A stretch of 64,000 bases of DNA from Muribaculaceae bacterium (GCA_016290325.1 JAEETL010000003.1:1-64000), one strand, 5' to 3'; counted from the first letter of the stretch, positions 9,425-18,664 are shown. Program-made: numbers and translations. The notes: generated by a model from the letters alone, not told the origin.

Positions 9425-10837
9425 ATGACGCTCAACCTTGATGCGCTAAATACAGCGATCACATCAATTAATGATGCCTTGTGGGCCTATTTGCTGATAG
9501 GCGCCCTGATTTTGTGTGGATTGTATTTCACGATTCGAACGCGTTTCGTGCAATTCACCATGATTGGTGACATGTTCCGCCAACTCGTGGATTCTTCCTC
9601 TAAGAGTGACAAAAAGCATATCTCCTCGTTCCAGGCCTTTGCCGTTTCGATGGCTACGCGCGTGGGTACAGGTAACCTGGCTGGCGTGGCGACAGCCATT
9701 GCCGTGGGTGGTCCTGGAGCCATCTTCTGGATGTGGCTGATCGCACTCTTTGGCTCGGCAACAGCGTTTGTCGAGGCGACGTTGGCACAGTTGTTCAAGC
9801 GCCCGTCAAGTGACTCGTTTATCGGTGGCCCGGCCTATTACATCCGGCATGGTCTCCACAACAAGTGGATGGCAGGATTGTTTGCTGTGCTCATCACACT
9901 CACTTTTGGCCTGTCCTATAATTCCATCCAGAGTAATGCCATTTGTGGTGCCTTAAACAAGGCTTTCGGCTTTGATCCGTTGGTGGTAGGTTGTATCATC
10001 ACCGCGATTGCCCTGTTTATTGCTTTTGGTGGTATTCATCGCATCGCAAATGTGAGCAGCATCTTGGTGCCTTTCATGGCTTTCGGCTATTTCATCCTTG
10101 CCCTGGTTGTGGTTATCATGAATATCGACATGGTGCCTCATGTGTTGCGGTTGATTGTCGAGAACGCCTTCGGCTTTGAGCAGGTGGCTGGCGGTGGCTT
10201 GGGTATGACTATTATGGTAGGTGTCAAACGAGGCCTATTCAGTAACGAGGCGGGCGAGGGTAGTGCTCCCAATGTAGCGGCCACGGCCGACGTAACGCAT
10301 CCTGTCAAGCAGGGCCTCATTCAGGCTCTCGGCGTGTTTACCGACACGTTGCTCGTGTGCAGTTGTACAGCCTTCATGGTGCTCGTCAGCGGACTTTACA
10401 CGACCGAGGGTCTCGAAGGCATCCAACTCACTCAAGCCTCACTGGAGTCACAGGTGGGCAGTTGGGGAACGGTATTTGTGGCCATCGCCCTTTTCCTGTT
10501 TGCCTTCAGCAGCATCATCGGCAACTATTATTATGGTGAGGCCAATATCCGCTTCTTGACCGATAAGAAGTGGGTGCTCACGGTCTTCCGCATCCTCTCG
10601 GGTGGCGCCTTTGTATTCCTTGGCGCGGTGGCCAGTTTCGAGTTCGTGTGGAACCTTGGTGACCTCTTCATGGCACTAGTCACGCTGTGTAACTTGGTTG
10701 CCCTGGTATTCCTGTGTAAATATGCTTTCAAATTGCTGAACAATTACCGCGCCCAAAAACGACGGGGTATCACGAATCCAGTGTTCCACCGTAGCGACCT
10801 TCCCGAAGTCTCCGATGACCTGGAGGCGTGGGATTAA
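9425..10837 (+). CDS. Sodium:alanine/glycine symporter (AGCS family)
   Basis: 470 residues, inner-membrane protein with ~10-11 hydrophobic helices. Signature GTGNLAGVATAIAVGGPGA near residues 80-100 and FSNEAGEGSAPN near residue 275 are the two conserved AGCS (AlsT/DagA) segments involved in Na+ and amino acid binding. It would import alanine or glycine with Na+. It diverges from the GH2 operon across a 113-bp spacer; a weak -7-like TACCTTTA at 9393-9400 lies 24 bp upstream with no clear -33. rsgA follows after 42 bp on the same strand and may be co-transcribed. Family is secure; substrate preference is inferred. Confidence 0.93.
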   Translation: MTLNLDALNTAITSINDALWAYLLIGALILCGLYFTIRTRFVQFTMIGDMFRQLVDSSSKSDKKHISSFQAFAVSMATRVGTGNLAGVATAIAVGGPGAIFWMWLIALFGSATAFVEATLAQLFKRPSSDSFIGGPAYYIRHGLHNKWMAGLFAVLITLTFGLSYNSIQSNAICGALNKAFGFDPLVVGCIITAIALFIAFGGIHRIANVSSILVPFMAFGYFILALVVVIMNIDMVPHVLRLIVENAFGFEQVAGGGLGMTIMVGVKRGLFSNEAGEGSAPNVAATADVTHPVKQGLIQALGVFTDTLLVCSCTAFMVLVSGLYTTEGLEGIQLTQASLESQVGSWGTVFVAIALFLFAFSSIIGNYYYGEANIRFLTDKKWVLTVFRILSGGAFVFLGAVASFEFVWNLGDLFMALVTLCNLVALVFLCKYAFKLLNNYRAQKRRGITNPVFHRSDLPEVSDDLEAWD

Positions 10838-10879
10838 GAGTAAAGTATATTGTGGCCTTACGACAATCAACAATAGACA

Positions 10880-11818
10880 ATGAAAGGATTAGTCATAAAA
10901 AATACTGGCAGTTGGGTCACCGTCCGTCTCGAGGACAGCCATGAGGAGGTGAACTGCAAAATGCGTGGCGTGTTGAGGCTTAAGGGCCTCAGATGCACCA
11001 ATCCTGTTGCTGTGGGTGACATCGTGCAGGTTGAGGATAAGGGTGGTGATGCCCTAGTCGTGGCTTCTATCGAGCCTCGACGCAATTACATCATCCGCCG
11101 TGCAAGCAATCTTTCCAAGGAATTCCAGATTATCGCTGCCAACCTTGACCAAGCTGTTCTCGTCGCCACATTAATCAACCCTGAGACCAGTACGACCTTC
11201 ATTGACCGCTTCCTGGCTACAGCCGAAGCCTATCAGGTGCCTGCTATGCTCGCTTTCAACAAGATTGATTTGCTAGACTCGCCTGAACTCCGCCAGCAAC
11301 TTGATAATCTTAAAGCACTTTATGAGGGCATCGGTTATCCTGTCACTGTCCTCTCGGCCCAAACCGGTGAGGGCGTTGACAGCCTGCGTGAGCAACTAAG
11401 TGGCAAGATGTCGTTGCTCTCGGGTAACAGTGGCGTGGGAAAGTCATCGATCATCAACCTGCTTGTGCCCGATGCGCAGGTAAGGGTGGGCGACGTGAGC
11501 CAAGCACACCACAAGGGAATGCACACGACGACTTTTAGCGAACTATTAGATCTTCCAGGCGGAGGGTCCATCATTGACACTCCGGGCGTCAAGGCATTTG
11601 GAACCATCGATTTTGAGCGTGCCCAAGTCTCTCACTATTTCCCTGAAATATTCAGGATTTCCGATGACTGCCGTTTCAACAACTGCACCCACACCCATGA
11701 ACCTGGCTGTGCCGTTCTACAAGCAGTGGAGAATGGCGACATCGCCCATTCCCGTTTCATGAGCTACTTGAGCATCCTCGACGAGGATCCTGACAACAAA
11801 TACCGCAAACCTTTTTAA
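10880..11818 (+). CDS. rsgA: Ribosome small-subunit-dependent GTPase A
   Basis: 312 residues. N-terminal OB-fold (~1-70), a circularly permuted GTPase domain in which NKID (G4) comes before the P-loop GNSGVGKSS (182-190) and DTPG (G3), then a C-terminal zinc finger using Cys264, Cys269, His271 and Cys277 with His273 nearby. This order is diagnostic of RsgA/YjeQ. It is a late 30S-assembly factor that binds near the decoding centre and hydrolyses GTP on mature subunits. Length matches the family. Located 42 bp after the symporter gene. Confidence 0.97.
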   Translation: MKGLVIKNTGSWVTVRLEDSHEEVNCKMRGVLRLKGLRCTNPVAVGDIVQVEDKGGDALVVASIEPRRNYIIRRASNLSKEFQIIAANLDQAVLVATLINPETSTTFIDRFLATAEAYQVPAMLAFNKIDLLDSPELRQQLDNLKALYEGIGYPVTVLSAQTGEGVDSLREQLSGKMSLLSGNSGVGKSSIINLLVPDAQVRVGDVSQAHHKGMHTTTFSELLDLPGGGSIIDTPGVKAFGTIDFERAQVSHYFPEIFRISDDCRFNNCTHTHEPGCAVLQAVENGDIAHSRFMSYLSILDEDPDNKYRKPF

Positions 11819-11848
11819 ACGCTTATCACGTGTTGACTATCATACTTA

Positions 11849-11870
11849 GTAGATATTTGTATCTACATGT
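11849..11870 (+). terminator. Possible terminator after rsgA
   Basis: Perfect 7-bp stem GTAGATA/TATCTAC with a 4-nt loop (11849-11866). Outer bases ATCAC and GTGAT (11825-11874 region) could extend it, and TTTT follows. Confidence 0.45.
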
Positions 11871-11887
11871 GTGATTTTGAGGGATTA

Positions 11888-11920
11888 TTGTATGGTTTTT
11901 AAATGATATTGCTATATTTG
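11888..11920 (+). promoter_or_regulatory. Bacteroidetes-type promoter
   Basis: TTG at 11888-11890, 22-nt spacer, TATATTTG at 11913-11920, with ATG at 11964. Gives a leader of about 37 nt. Confidence 0.65.
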
Positions 11921-11963
11921 CGAGACATTATCCAATTTATTAACTGCTCAATCCCTTACAACT

Positions 11964-12869
11964 ATGAGAAAAATTTCTTTTGCTGTATTATTTATTTGCT
12001 GCATGCTGGTATCGTTCACCGCCGGGGTGGAATATCAGCGTGGTGATGTGAATTACGACGGACAGGTTAGTATCGCCGACGTAACCTGTCTGGTTGATTA
12101 TTTGTTAACGGGCGAGTGGCCTAGCGGCCCGGTGATTCCACCCGATCCCATTGATGAAACCTTCACCGTTCAAGGTGTTACATTCACGATGGTGGGTGTG
12201 AGAGGAGGCACCTTCCTTATGGGTGGTACCGAGGAACAGGGTTCAGATGTCACCAGCTCTGAGTTGCCTGTTCGGGAGGTGACACTGAGCCAGAACTTCA
12301 GTATCGGCCAAACCGAGGTGACACAGGCCCTATGGGTCGCTGTCATGGGGTCTAATCCCAGCTATTTCTCTCCCACTAGTGGCTATCCTAACGACCTGCG
12401 TCGTCCAGTTGAACAAGTGTCGTGGAATGACTGTCAAGAGTTTATTGCTCGCTTGAACGGTATGACTGGCCGAACTTTCCGACTGCCAACCGAGGCCGAA
12501 TGGGAGTTTGCCGCCCGTGGTGGCGTGATGAGTCTGGGTTACAAATATTCCGGCAGTAACAATTTGGATGAGGTGGGCTGGTATAATGCTAACTCCAATT
12601 CTGTGCCCCAGCCCGTGGGCACCAAAGCGCCCAACGAGTTGGGACTTTATGACATGAGTGGCAACGTTTATGAGTGGGTTGAGGACTGGTATAATACCTA
12701 TCCCGCTGAAGCCCAAACCGATCCCGTGTGCACCGAGGGGTCCATTCCTTATCGTGTGACTCGTGGTGGCAGTACGGGAGGCACACCCAAATACAGCCGC
12801 GTGAGCTATCGTGGCGTCAGTCAGCCTGATGCCGGAAACCTCATTCTGGGTTTGCGACTTGCTATGTAA
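11964..12869 (+). CDS. Secreted dockerin-tagged SUMF1/formylglycine-generating-enzyme-like protein
   Basis: 301 residues. Signal peptide (~1-21), one dockerin-like calcium repeat at ~27-46 (GDVNYDGQVSIADVTCLVDY), then an FGE-sulfatase (SUMF1) domain from ~55 to the end: GGTFLMGG, IGQTEVTQALW, RPVEQVSWNDCQEF, FRLPTEAEWEFAARGG, GLYDMSGNVYEWVEDW. True formylglycine-generating enzymes use a C-terminal cysteine pair to oxidise sulfatase cysteine; no such pair is visible here, and the protein ends soon after RGGSTGG. It is therefore more likely a non-catalytic, possibly carbohydrate-binding SUMF1-fold protein. The single N-terminal dockerin repeat differs from the paired repeats in its relatives. 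Confidence 0.86.
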   Translation: MRKISFAVLFICCMLVSFTAGVEYQRGDVNYDGQVSIADVTCLVDYLLTGEWPSGPVIPPDPIDETFTVQGVTFTMVGVRGGTFLMGGTEEQGSDVTSSELPVREVTLSQNFSIGQTEVTQALWVAVMGSNPSYFSPTSGYPNDLRRPVEQVSWNDCQEFIARLNGMTGRTFRLPTEAEWEFAARGGVMSLGYKYSGSNNLDEVGWYNANSNSVPQPVGTKAPNELGLYDMSGNVYEWVEDWYNTYPAEAQTDPVCTEGSIPYRVTRGGSTGGTPKYSRVSYRGVSQPDAGNLILGLRLAM

Positions 12870-12893
12870 CCAGAAAAGAAGTAAACAATATAT

Positions 12894-12938
12894 GAATTAA
12901 GGACTTTAGGGCTTTTAAAAACCTTAAAGTCCTTAATT
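12894..12938. terminator. Bidirectional terminator between convergent genes
   Basis: Long stem GAATTAAGGACTTTAGG (12894-12910) against CCTTAAAGTCCTTAATTC (12921-12938) with one bulged base. The right arm overlaps the stop codon of the M16 peptidase gene. Confidence 0.7.
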
Positions 12939-15725
12939 CATTACTATCCTTAGTCTCGTGTCTGGCCTCAAGGACTCGATGTAGTTGTTCAGTTTTTCAC
13001 AAGTCAGGGTGGGGTAGATGTGGTCATACCCGCTGATGATATCTATGCCCAAAGCCCTGTGCTGGAGAGCATTCATCCAGTAAGAATTGGTCTGCAAGGC
13101 GACCTCATGCTCATGTCCCACGCGTTCCTTGATTTTATTGAACAGGTCTTCACTCACTCCACTATAAAACACCGCATTAACGGCATAGTCGGCATAGACC
13201 AACATGCTGTCACGGTCCTCGACACTTGTCTCAAACTCATAGTTGATCATCCAGCGGTTGTTATAAAGTGAATGTGACCCGTCGGCAGCCACGTCATAGG
13301 TGCCGTGTTTCTCGTGCCTAAGGAAAGTGAGCAGGGCAGTACCCACCGACTCACCCACCAGGTCTATCATGAAGTCATCATCAAAACTGTAAGGCTTCTC
13401 ACCCATGATACTCACATAGATTGATGATTTAGGGTTGCGCATGGGCACCTGGAAGAAATTATCTATCATGCCAGTCGCCATCGTTGGATGATAGCCCCCG
13501 TAATTCTCTCGTTTGCCGTTATCAGGCAATGAGGCAAGGTAACGCTTGATGAGCGGTCTTATCTCATCAACACTGAACGCCCCGACTATTGAGAATGTAT
13601 AATCTCCAGCATTAGCTACACGTTGGCGATATAGTTGCAGAACCCGTTCCCCATCAAGCTGGTCAATCTGTTCTGGCGGGATGGTGCGATACATTGGATT
13701 TCCGCAATAAATGGTGCTGCCAATGGAGTCGCTGTAAATCATTTTAGGGTTATAGCTGGCTTGTGACAATTGAGAACGAGCTCGTGTTTTTATGCTTTGA
13801 AATGCATCTTCATCGAGGGTCACATCGGTGAAATAAAGATAGCACAGTTGAAGCAGTGTCTCTAGATCGTCACTCTGGCAGCCTCCGCTCATCTGCTCGT
13901 TGGCATCATTTAGAATAAATGAAAGGCCCAACTGTCTGCCGCTTAATAACCGGTTAAGCTGATTGATGGTGTGCCCTCCTAAAGCACACTCCTCAACCAC
14001 CTGGTCCATGAGGCGCACATTAACGTCGGCCGTATCTCCGTAAGCCCAATGGCCTCCTAAACTGAATGCATTAAAAAGCACCTCGTTGTTCTTGAATGTT
14101 GTGGGTTTCAGCCTCACGGTAGCTCCATTACGCAACGTCATCGTCGTGATACCCGTCTCAGGTTCATAATTCTCACTGATGATACTTCCTGGTTTAGGCT
14201 CTTGTTTCAGGAGTTTGTCGTTTGCAACTTGATCGAAGTAGGGTGATTGAGGCGTAGACATGATCCGATTAAAGTGGGCAATCACATCACGGGACGTGGG
14301 ATAGCGGCTATTACCTACCATCGTTTGAGGTCCCGAAATAAGCACACTGACATTGTCTTTGCCAATCACCTCACGCAGATAGTCGTTGACATCATCAAGG
14401 GTAATGTGGCTTAATTCGTCGATGAGCATCTTGGATTCAGCCACAACTCCAGGGATGTAGCCCCCATTCATGTAATGGTCGATGTATTCCTCGACATATT
14501 CTTTATTCTTGCGATTAGATGCTTCAGCAAGATAGTCATTATAAACAGCCTGTGAGTTGCGACGGGCACGTTGCAATTCGCCTTCAGTGAAACCGTATTG
14601 AATGGCGCGTGCCGCATGGGTGATAAGCGAGTCAAGGGCTTCGAGCGATCGGCCTTCTTTGGTCAATGCGACCAAGTTCAGCGCCTCGCGTGTGCGGGTA
14701 ATGAGGAATCTGCGGTCATACACCGATACATAGTCAATAGGAGTACCGGTTGTCCTGGTCATCTCATCTAGGCGTGCACTCAGCATGTTTTGGACAAGAA
14801 ACGAGATGATATTATGCTTGAGAAATACACCTGTATTGCGTTTTTCTACAGGGATGGGCATGTGCTCAAACATCAGGTAAGTCATCGTTGAGGACGCTTC
14901 GGGGTCGGTATTAATAGCATAAGTTATCCCTGCATGGTCATTCACTTGGCCAATTTTGGGGTCAATCGAAGGACTATCGCGTTTAGGGATTGACCCCATG
15001 GTTTGGAGCACCTTCTGTTCCATGAGGTCAGTATCAAAGTCACCCACGATCACCACCGCTTGCCTGTTAGGGCAATACCAACGGTGATAGAACGACAATA
15101 ATTGAGCGCGGGTAAGGTGGCGTATAATAAACATGTCGCCAATGGGGATGCGGTAAGCATAGCGGCTACCAGAGAGCAAGATGGGCAGCGTGTTTTCATA
15201 CAGGCGCATCATTTGGTCGGCATGCATTCGCCATTCTTCTTGAACCACGCCACGCTCTTCCTCGATAGCCCTGTCATCAAAATTCAATTCACAGGATAGA
15301 TCCCTGAGCATCAGCAGGACTGTGTCAAGTAATGCGACCCGCTCGGTAGGGACATTGGAGATTTGGAACCTAGTATCGTCAAAGCCCGTCGAAGCATTGA
15401 TGTCACGGCCATAGGAAACGCCGTTGTTTTGCAGGATATCGACCATGTCGATATTAGGAAAATTACGGGTGCCCTGGAAGGCGATATGCTCAATGAAATG
15501 GGCTATGCCGCGCTCGTCATCTTCCTCGACCAGCGATCCAGTGCCTTGTACTAGCCAAAAGTCAGCACGACCCTTGGGCTGCTCATTATGGCGGATGTAA
15601 TAGGTCATGCCGTTGTCAAGTTTACCGATGCGCAGCTCGGGATCTATCGGCAAATCCTTCTCCCTTGCTTCCACTACCTGCATCACAGCAAGCACAGCAA
15701 GCAACAGCACGATTCCTCTCCTCAT
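12933..15725 (-). CDS. Insulinase-like (M16) zinc metallopeptidase
   Basis: 930 residues with signal peptide (1-20), so periplasmic or surface. The inverted zinc motif HxxEH is His76-Phe-Ile-Glu79-His80; the third ligand is probably Glu157 in EEERGVVQEEW. A second, inactive M16-like half follows (~500-930), as usual for the PqqL/pitrilysin group. These enzymes degrade peptides inside a clamshell chamber; in Gram-negative bacteria PqqL-type homologues process imported peptides. It follows the folate cyclo-ligase gene by 32 bp on the same strand, across a spacer made of heptamer repeats, and probably shares its transcript. Substrate unknown. Confidence 0.93.
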   Translation of the reverse strand: MRRGIVLLLAVLAVMQVVEAREKDLPIDPELRIGKLDNGMTYYIRHNEQPKGRADFWLVQGTGSLVEEDDERGIAHFIEHIAFQGTRNFPNIDMVDILQNNGVSYGRDINASTGFDDTRFQISNVPTERVALLDTVLLMLRDLSCELNFDDRAIEEERGVVQEEWRMHADQMMRLYENTLPILLSGSRYAYRIPIGDMFIIRHLTRAQLLSFYHRWYCPNRQAVVIVGDFDTDLMEQKVLQTMGSIPKRDSPSIDPKIGQVNDHAGITYAINTDPEASSTMTYLMFEHMPIPVEKRNTGVFLKHNIISFLVQNMLSARLDEMTRTTGTPIDYVSVYDRRFLITRTREALNLVALTKEGRSLEALDSLITHAARAIQYGFTEGELQRARRNSQAVYNDYLAEASNRKNKEYVEEYIDHYMNGGYIPGVVAESKMLIDELSHITLDDVNDYLREVIGKDNVSVLISGPQTMVGNSRYPTSRDVIAHFNRIMSTPQSPYFDQVANDKLLKQEPKPGSIISENYEPETGITTMTLRNGATVRLKPTTFKNNEVLFNAFSLGGHWAYGDTADVNVRLMDQVVEECALGGHTINQLNRLLSGRQLGLSFILNDANEQMSGGCQSDDLETLLQLCYLYFTDVTLDEDAFQSIKTRARSQLSQASYNPKMIYSDSIGSTIYCGNPMYRTIPPEQIDQLDGERVLQLYRQRVANAGDYTFSIVGAFSVDEIRPLIKRYLASLPDNGKRENYGGYHPTMATGMIDNFFQVPMRNPKSSIYVSIMGEKPYSFDDDFMIDLVGESVGTALLTFLRHEKHGTYDVAADGSHSLYNNRWMINYEFETSVEDRDSMLVYADYAVNAVFYSGVSEDLFNKIKERVGHEHEVALQTNSYWMNALQHRALGIDIISGYDHIYPTLTCEKLNNYIESLRPDTRLRIVMN

Positions 15726-15730
15726 AATCC

Positions 15731-15772
15731 TTACCTCTAACCTTTAACCCTTAACCTTTAAACTCTAAATAA
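15731..15772 (-). repeat. Heptamer repeat array in the fau-M16 spacer
   Basis: Six consecutive 7-nt units; read on the minus strand they include GAGTTTA, AAGGTTA, AGGGTTA, AAGGTTA and GAGGTAA. The array begins inside the last codons of fau and ends 6 nt before the M16 ATG. Confidence 0.7.
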
Positions 15773-16339
15773 ATTGTCATCGGCGATGACGCCGTCATTT
15801 GTCACGACACAATCCAGCGGTCGGTCATGCGGCTCGACCGGCACCTCGTCCACGAGCTGAAAACCGCACACTACACCAATTGTCGGGCAGCTGGTCGTGC
15901 TCAGCAACCTGTCATAGAACCCCTTGCCACGGCCCAAGCGATTGCGCTTAGCGTCAAGCGCAACGGCAGGCACGATGATAAGTTCCAGACATGAGGCATC
16001 CACCGCATCACCCACAGGTTCCCCAATGTGGAATTTATTATTATCGTCAAGGCTTTGAGCTCCGTGATAGGGCACAATCTCAAGATCATCGCCCACGACA
16101 CGAGGCAAATAGATGTTCTTCCCTGCCTCTAACCACCTTTGCACCATCTCATGGGTGGGCAATTCGTCAGGCAGTGACCAGTAACACAGGATATGCTGTG
16201 CCTGCTTCCATGCCGGCATCTTTTCTATCATGTTAAACACCATGTCGGCCTCGACATGCTTAACAGCTTCAGGCGTCATGCCCTTGAGCTGCTTCATTTG
16301 TTGTCTCAATTCCTTTTTTGTCATGTTCTTTTTCGTCAT
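15758..16339 (-). CDS. 5-formyltetrahydrofolate cyclo-ligase
   Basis: 193 residues (family ~180-200). It converts 5-formyl-THF to 5,10-methenyl-THF with ATP, rescuing folate. The signature LGRGKGFYDRLL is near residue 135, and the family-typical IIVPAVALDAKRNRLGRGKG and PLDCVVTNDGVI are present. N-terminal MTKKNMTKKEL gives two possible starts, 16339 and 16324. A -7-like TATCTTTG sits at 16350-16357 and would leave almost no leader for the first ATG, so 16324 is possible. The last residues (DDNLFRV) are encoded by the start of the heptamer repeat array, so the array has set the C-terminus. Probably co-transcribed with the M16 peptidase gene. Confidence 0.93.
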   Translation of the reverse strand: MTKKNMTKKELRQQMKQLKGMTPEAVKHVEADMVFNMIEKMPAWKQAQHILCYWSLPDELPTHEMVQRWLEAGKNIYLPRVVGDDLEIVPYHGAQSLDDNNKFHIGEPVGDAVDASCLELIIVPAVALDAKRNRLGRGKGFYDRLLSTTSCPTIGVVCGFQLVDEVPVEPHDRPLDCVVTNDGVIADDNLFRV

Positions 16340-16418
16340 AAAACTCCCGCAAAGATAATAACAAAAAACCGTTGTAGTGATGCAAGCCAGTTTTTTTAAC
16401 TATGATTTAAAAACATCA

Positions 16419-16461
16419 ATTTAGCGACTTGGCCACTTGGCATGAGGTTGAGTCACTAAAT
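16419..16461. repeat. Imperfect inverted repeat in the divergent spacer
   Basis: ATTTAGCGACT (16419-16429) and AGTCACTAAAT (16451-16461) pair with one mismatch. It lies between the divergent fau and BspA genes (gap 16340-16638). Could be a relic terminator or a binding site. The gap also holds the fau -7-like element and the promoter and leader of the BspA gene. Confidence 0.4.
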
Positions 16462-16535
16462 ACTTATAATTGCTAGCCAACCCACTAATAAATGTTAAAA
16501 ATATGAATTTTAAACGGCTTATTAGCTAAAAGATG

Positions 16536-16543
16536 TAACTTTG
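16536..16543 (+). promoter_or_regulatory. Candidate -7 element for the BspA gene
   Basis: TAACTTTG fits TAnnTTTG. No good -33 TTTG lies at the usual spacing (a TTTT is 24 nt upstream). It would give a leader of about 90 nt. Confidence 0.5.
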
Positions 16544-16555
16544 TATATTTAAAGA

Positions 16556-16642
16556 CGAGCCTTCCCTGAGGGTTTAACGGGTTCTGCTCTCAATAAGGCT
16601 CGGAATAGAATTGATAGAACCTACCTTATGAAACCCAAATGA
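16556..16642 (+). promoter_or_regulatory. Structured 5' leader with a four-codon minicistron
   Basis: CGAGCCTT (16556-16563) pairs perfectly with AAGGCTCG (16595-16602); GGTTCT (16580-16585) can instead pair with AGAACC (16616-16621). A short frame ATG AAA CCC AAA TGA (16628-16642) overlaps the BspA ATG at 16639 in an ATGA arrangement. It may couple or tune translation; no known riboswitch is recognised. Confidence 0.4.
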
Positions 16643-18540
16643 AAAGATTTTTTACCCTTCTGTCAGCAAGTTTGCTGGCCATGTGTTCGCTGGCACAGTT
16701 GCAGTTCACTTCAGGTAAATTCAAATATGAAGTGATAGAGGGCACCGACAACAAGGTGCAGATTATTCCCAAGAGCAATTCAGAAAACGGGGCAGGCTAC
16801 AGCAACCTTTTCTCCTCAGATTTCCAGAGTACCGTAACCTACGACGGCGTGACCTATGATGTTGTGGGCATCGGCGCCAACGCGTTCTACAAGTGTAAAC
16901 TCAATGATCAAGCCATCCTGCAATTGCCCGAGGGCATTATCTTTATCGATGAGGGCGCCTTTTCCTACGCCGAGGTGGGCTCGTTAAAGATGCCTACGAC
17001 CTTAAGGTTAATTGGCGAGACGGCATTTGCCTACAACAAATTTGGGGGAATGACCGTGCTGTCCGACAACCCTTACTTTGCCCACTTGGTTTCTACCCAG
17101 GGCAATGTCACCTACACCATGCTCACCAATAAGGAGAAGACCAAAATCATCGCCGCTCCAGGTGCCAAGCCCACACAGTTCAGCTCAGGCGGTACCACCT
17201 ACCTTACCTCAATCACCATTCCCGATCAAATCACTGAGATTGGCGACTATGCTTTCTATGGCAATCCCACCCTCAAGACGGTGAATTTCCATGCCGGCAT
17301 CACGCGCATCGGTTTAGGTGCCTTCTACGATTCACAGCTCACCCGTGTGAACATTCCCAACCCTGACTGTGAAATCGGCAACAGCTGCTTCAGCAACAGC
17401 CAGGTGGGCAGTGTGACACTGCCCCAGGGCATGAGAAAGCTGGGTCGTCACGTGTTCTTCTACTGCGTCAACCTCACCAGTCTCACTCTGCCTGAAGGCA
17501 TGGAGGAGATTGGTCTGATGTGCTTTGCCAGCTGCTCGCTCACCAGCGTGAACCTGCCTAGCACAATGGTTAAACTCGACAGTTGCGCATTACAGGATAA
17601 CCCGTTTACCAGCATCAACCTCAAGAATGTCAAGTTTGTGGGTCGCCAGGCCTTCAGCATGTGCACTAATCTCACATCAATCACCAGCAATGGCATGCTC
17701 GAGGAGATTGATGGAGCAGCCTTTACCCGTTGTCCCCTCACCACCGCTTATCTGCCCGAAGGCATGCTGACCATCAACATGAATGCCTACTTCCGTTGCA
17801 CCAGCCTGAACTCATTCACCGTTCCTACGACAGTGACCACCATTACCGGTAATCCCTGTGTAGGTGCAACATCATTGAGGGCATTTAACGTGGCCGAGGG
17901 CAGTGAGTATTTCACAACCTATGATGGCTGCCTCTATGCCACCGGCGGCAATACAGTCAAGCCGACTCGAGCCGATGACGATGTGCCCGCGGGATTGACC
18001 GCCCTAGTTGGTGTGCCCACCGGCTGGCAACAAAGCGTGCTCCGTGTGCCCGAAGGGGTGACTGTAATTGCCAACCAAGCAGCACGTGAGGTCACTTCCA
18101 TCACCGAGGTGGAATTACCCTCGACAATGGTCGAAATCCGTCCCAGCGCCTTCAGCAGCATCACAGGCATTACCAAAGTAACCTGCCTTGCCACCACACC
18201 TCCTGAATGTACCGGCGAAAACGGCAACTACTTCACCGATGAGGTTTACCAGAACGCCATCCTCTATGTGCCCATGCGTAGCGTGGAACTATACCAAAAC
18301 GCGGCAGTTTGGTGCAACTTCCAGCACATCGAGGGCATTGACACTGGCGATGAGGAACACATCATAGGCGATGTGAACCACGATGGTCTCGTTTTAATCA
18401 ACGATGTAACTGCCTTGATCGATTATCTGCTTGACGACAGCATTGAAATCTGCACCACCTGTGCCGACGTCAATGGTGATACCAACGTCACCATCGCCGA
18501 TGTGACAGCCCTCATCGACAGATTGCTGGGCAACAATTAA
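16639..18540 (+). CDS. BspA-like leucine-rich repeat (LRR_5) protein with C-terminal dockerin repeats
   Basis: 633 residues. Signal peptide 1-19. LRR_5/BspA repeats span ~60-540 with typical units such as ITEIGDYAFYGNPTLKTVNF. A linker with LYVPMRSVELYQNA precedes two dockerin-like calcium repeats at ~573-631: GDVNHDGLVLINDVTALID and ADVNGDTNVTIADVTALID. Same overall plan as the BspA protein at 1684-3423, but divergent in sequence. Expected to be exported and to bind host, glycan or protein partners; no catalytic domain is seen. It has its own promoter and a strong downstream terminator, so it is likely monocistronic. Confidence 0.88.
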   Translation: MKRFFTLLSASLLAMCSLAQLQFTSGKFKYEVIEGTDNKVQIIPKSNSENGAGYSNLFSSDFQSTVTYDGVTYDVVGIGANAFYKCKLNDQAILQLPEGIIFIDEGAFSYAEVGSLKMPTTLRLIGETAFAYNKFGGMTVLSDNPYFAHLVSTQGNVTYTMLTNKEKTKIIAAPGAKPTQFSSGGTTYLTSITIPDQITEIGDYAFYGNPTLKTVNFHAGITRIGLGAFYDSQLTRVNIPNPDCEIGNSCFSNSQVGSVTLPQGMRKLGRHVFFYCVNLTSLTLPEGMEEIGLMCFASCSLTSVNLPSTMVKLDSCALQDNPFTSINLKNVKFVGRQAFSMCTNLTSITSNGMLEEIDGAAFTRCPLTTAYLPEGMLTINMNAYFRCTSLNSFTVPTTVTTITGNPCVGATSLRAFNVAEGSEYFTTYDGCLYATGGNTVKPTRADDDVPAGLTALVGVPTGWQQSVLRVPEGVTVIANQAAREVTSITEVELPSTMVEIRPSAFSSITGITKVTCLATTPPECTGENGNYFTDEVYQNAILYVPMRSVELYQNAAVWCNFQHIEGIDTGDEEHIIGDVNHDGLVLINDVTALIDYLLDDSIEICTTCADVNGDTNVTIADVTALIDRLLGNN

Positions 18541-18562
18541 TGCAATAATTCAATCATGTTTA

Positions 18563-18596
18563 AAAGGCTCAAGCGTTTTCCGGCGCTTGAGCCTTT
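18563..18596 (+). terminator. Rho-independent terminator
   Basis: Perfect 13-bp stem AAAGGCTCAAGCG/CGCTTGAGCCTTT with an 8-nt loop, just after the BspA stop. Confidence 0.8.
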
Positions 18597-18664
18597 CATG
18601 ATGAGGGAAACTATTATCTTAAACCTTGATTTGTTTCCATTCTTGAGTGATTTATTCTGGTTTT

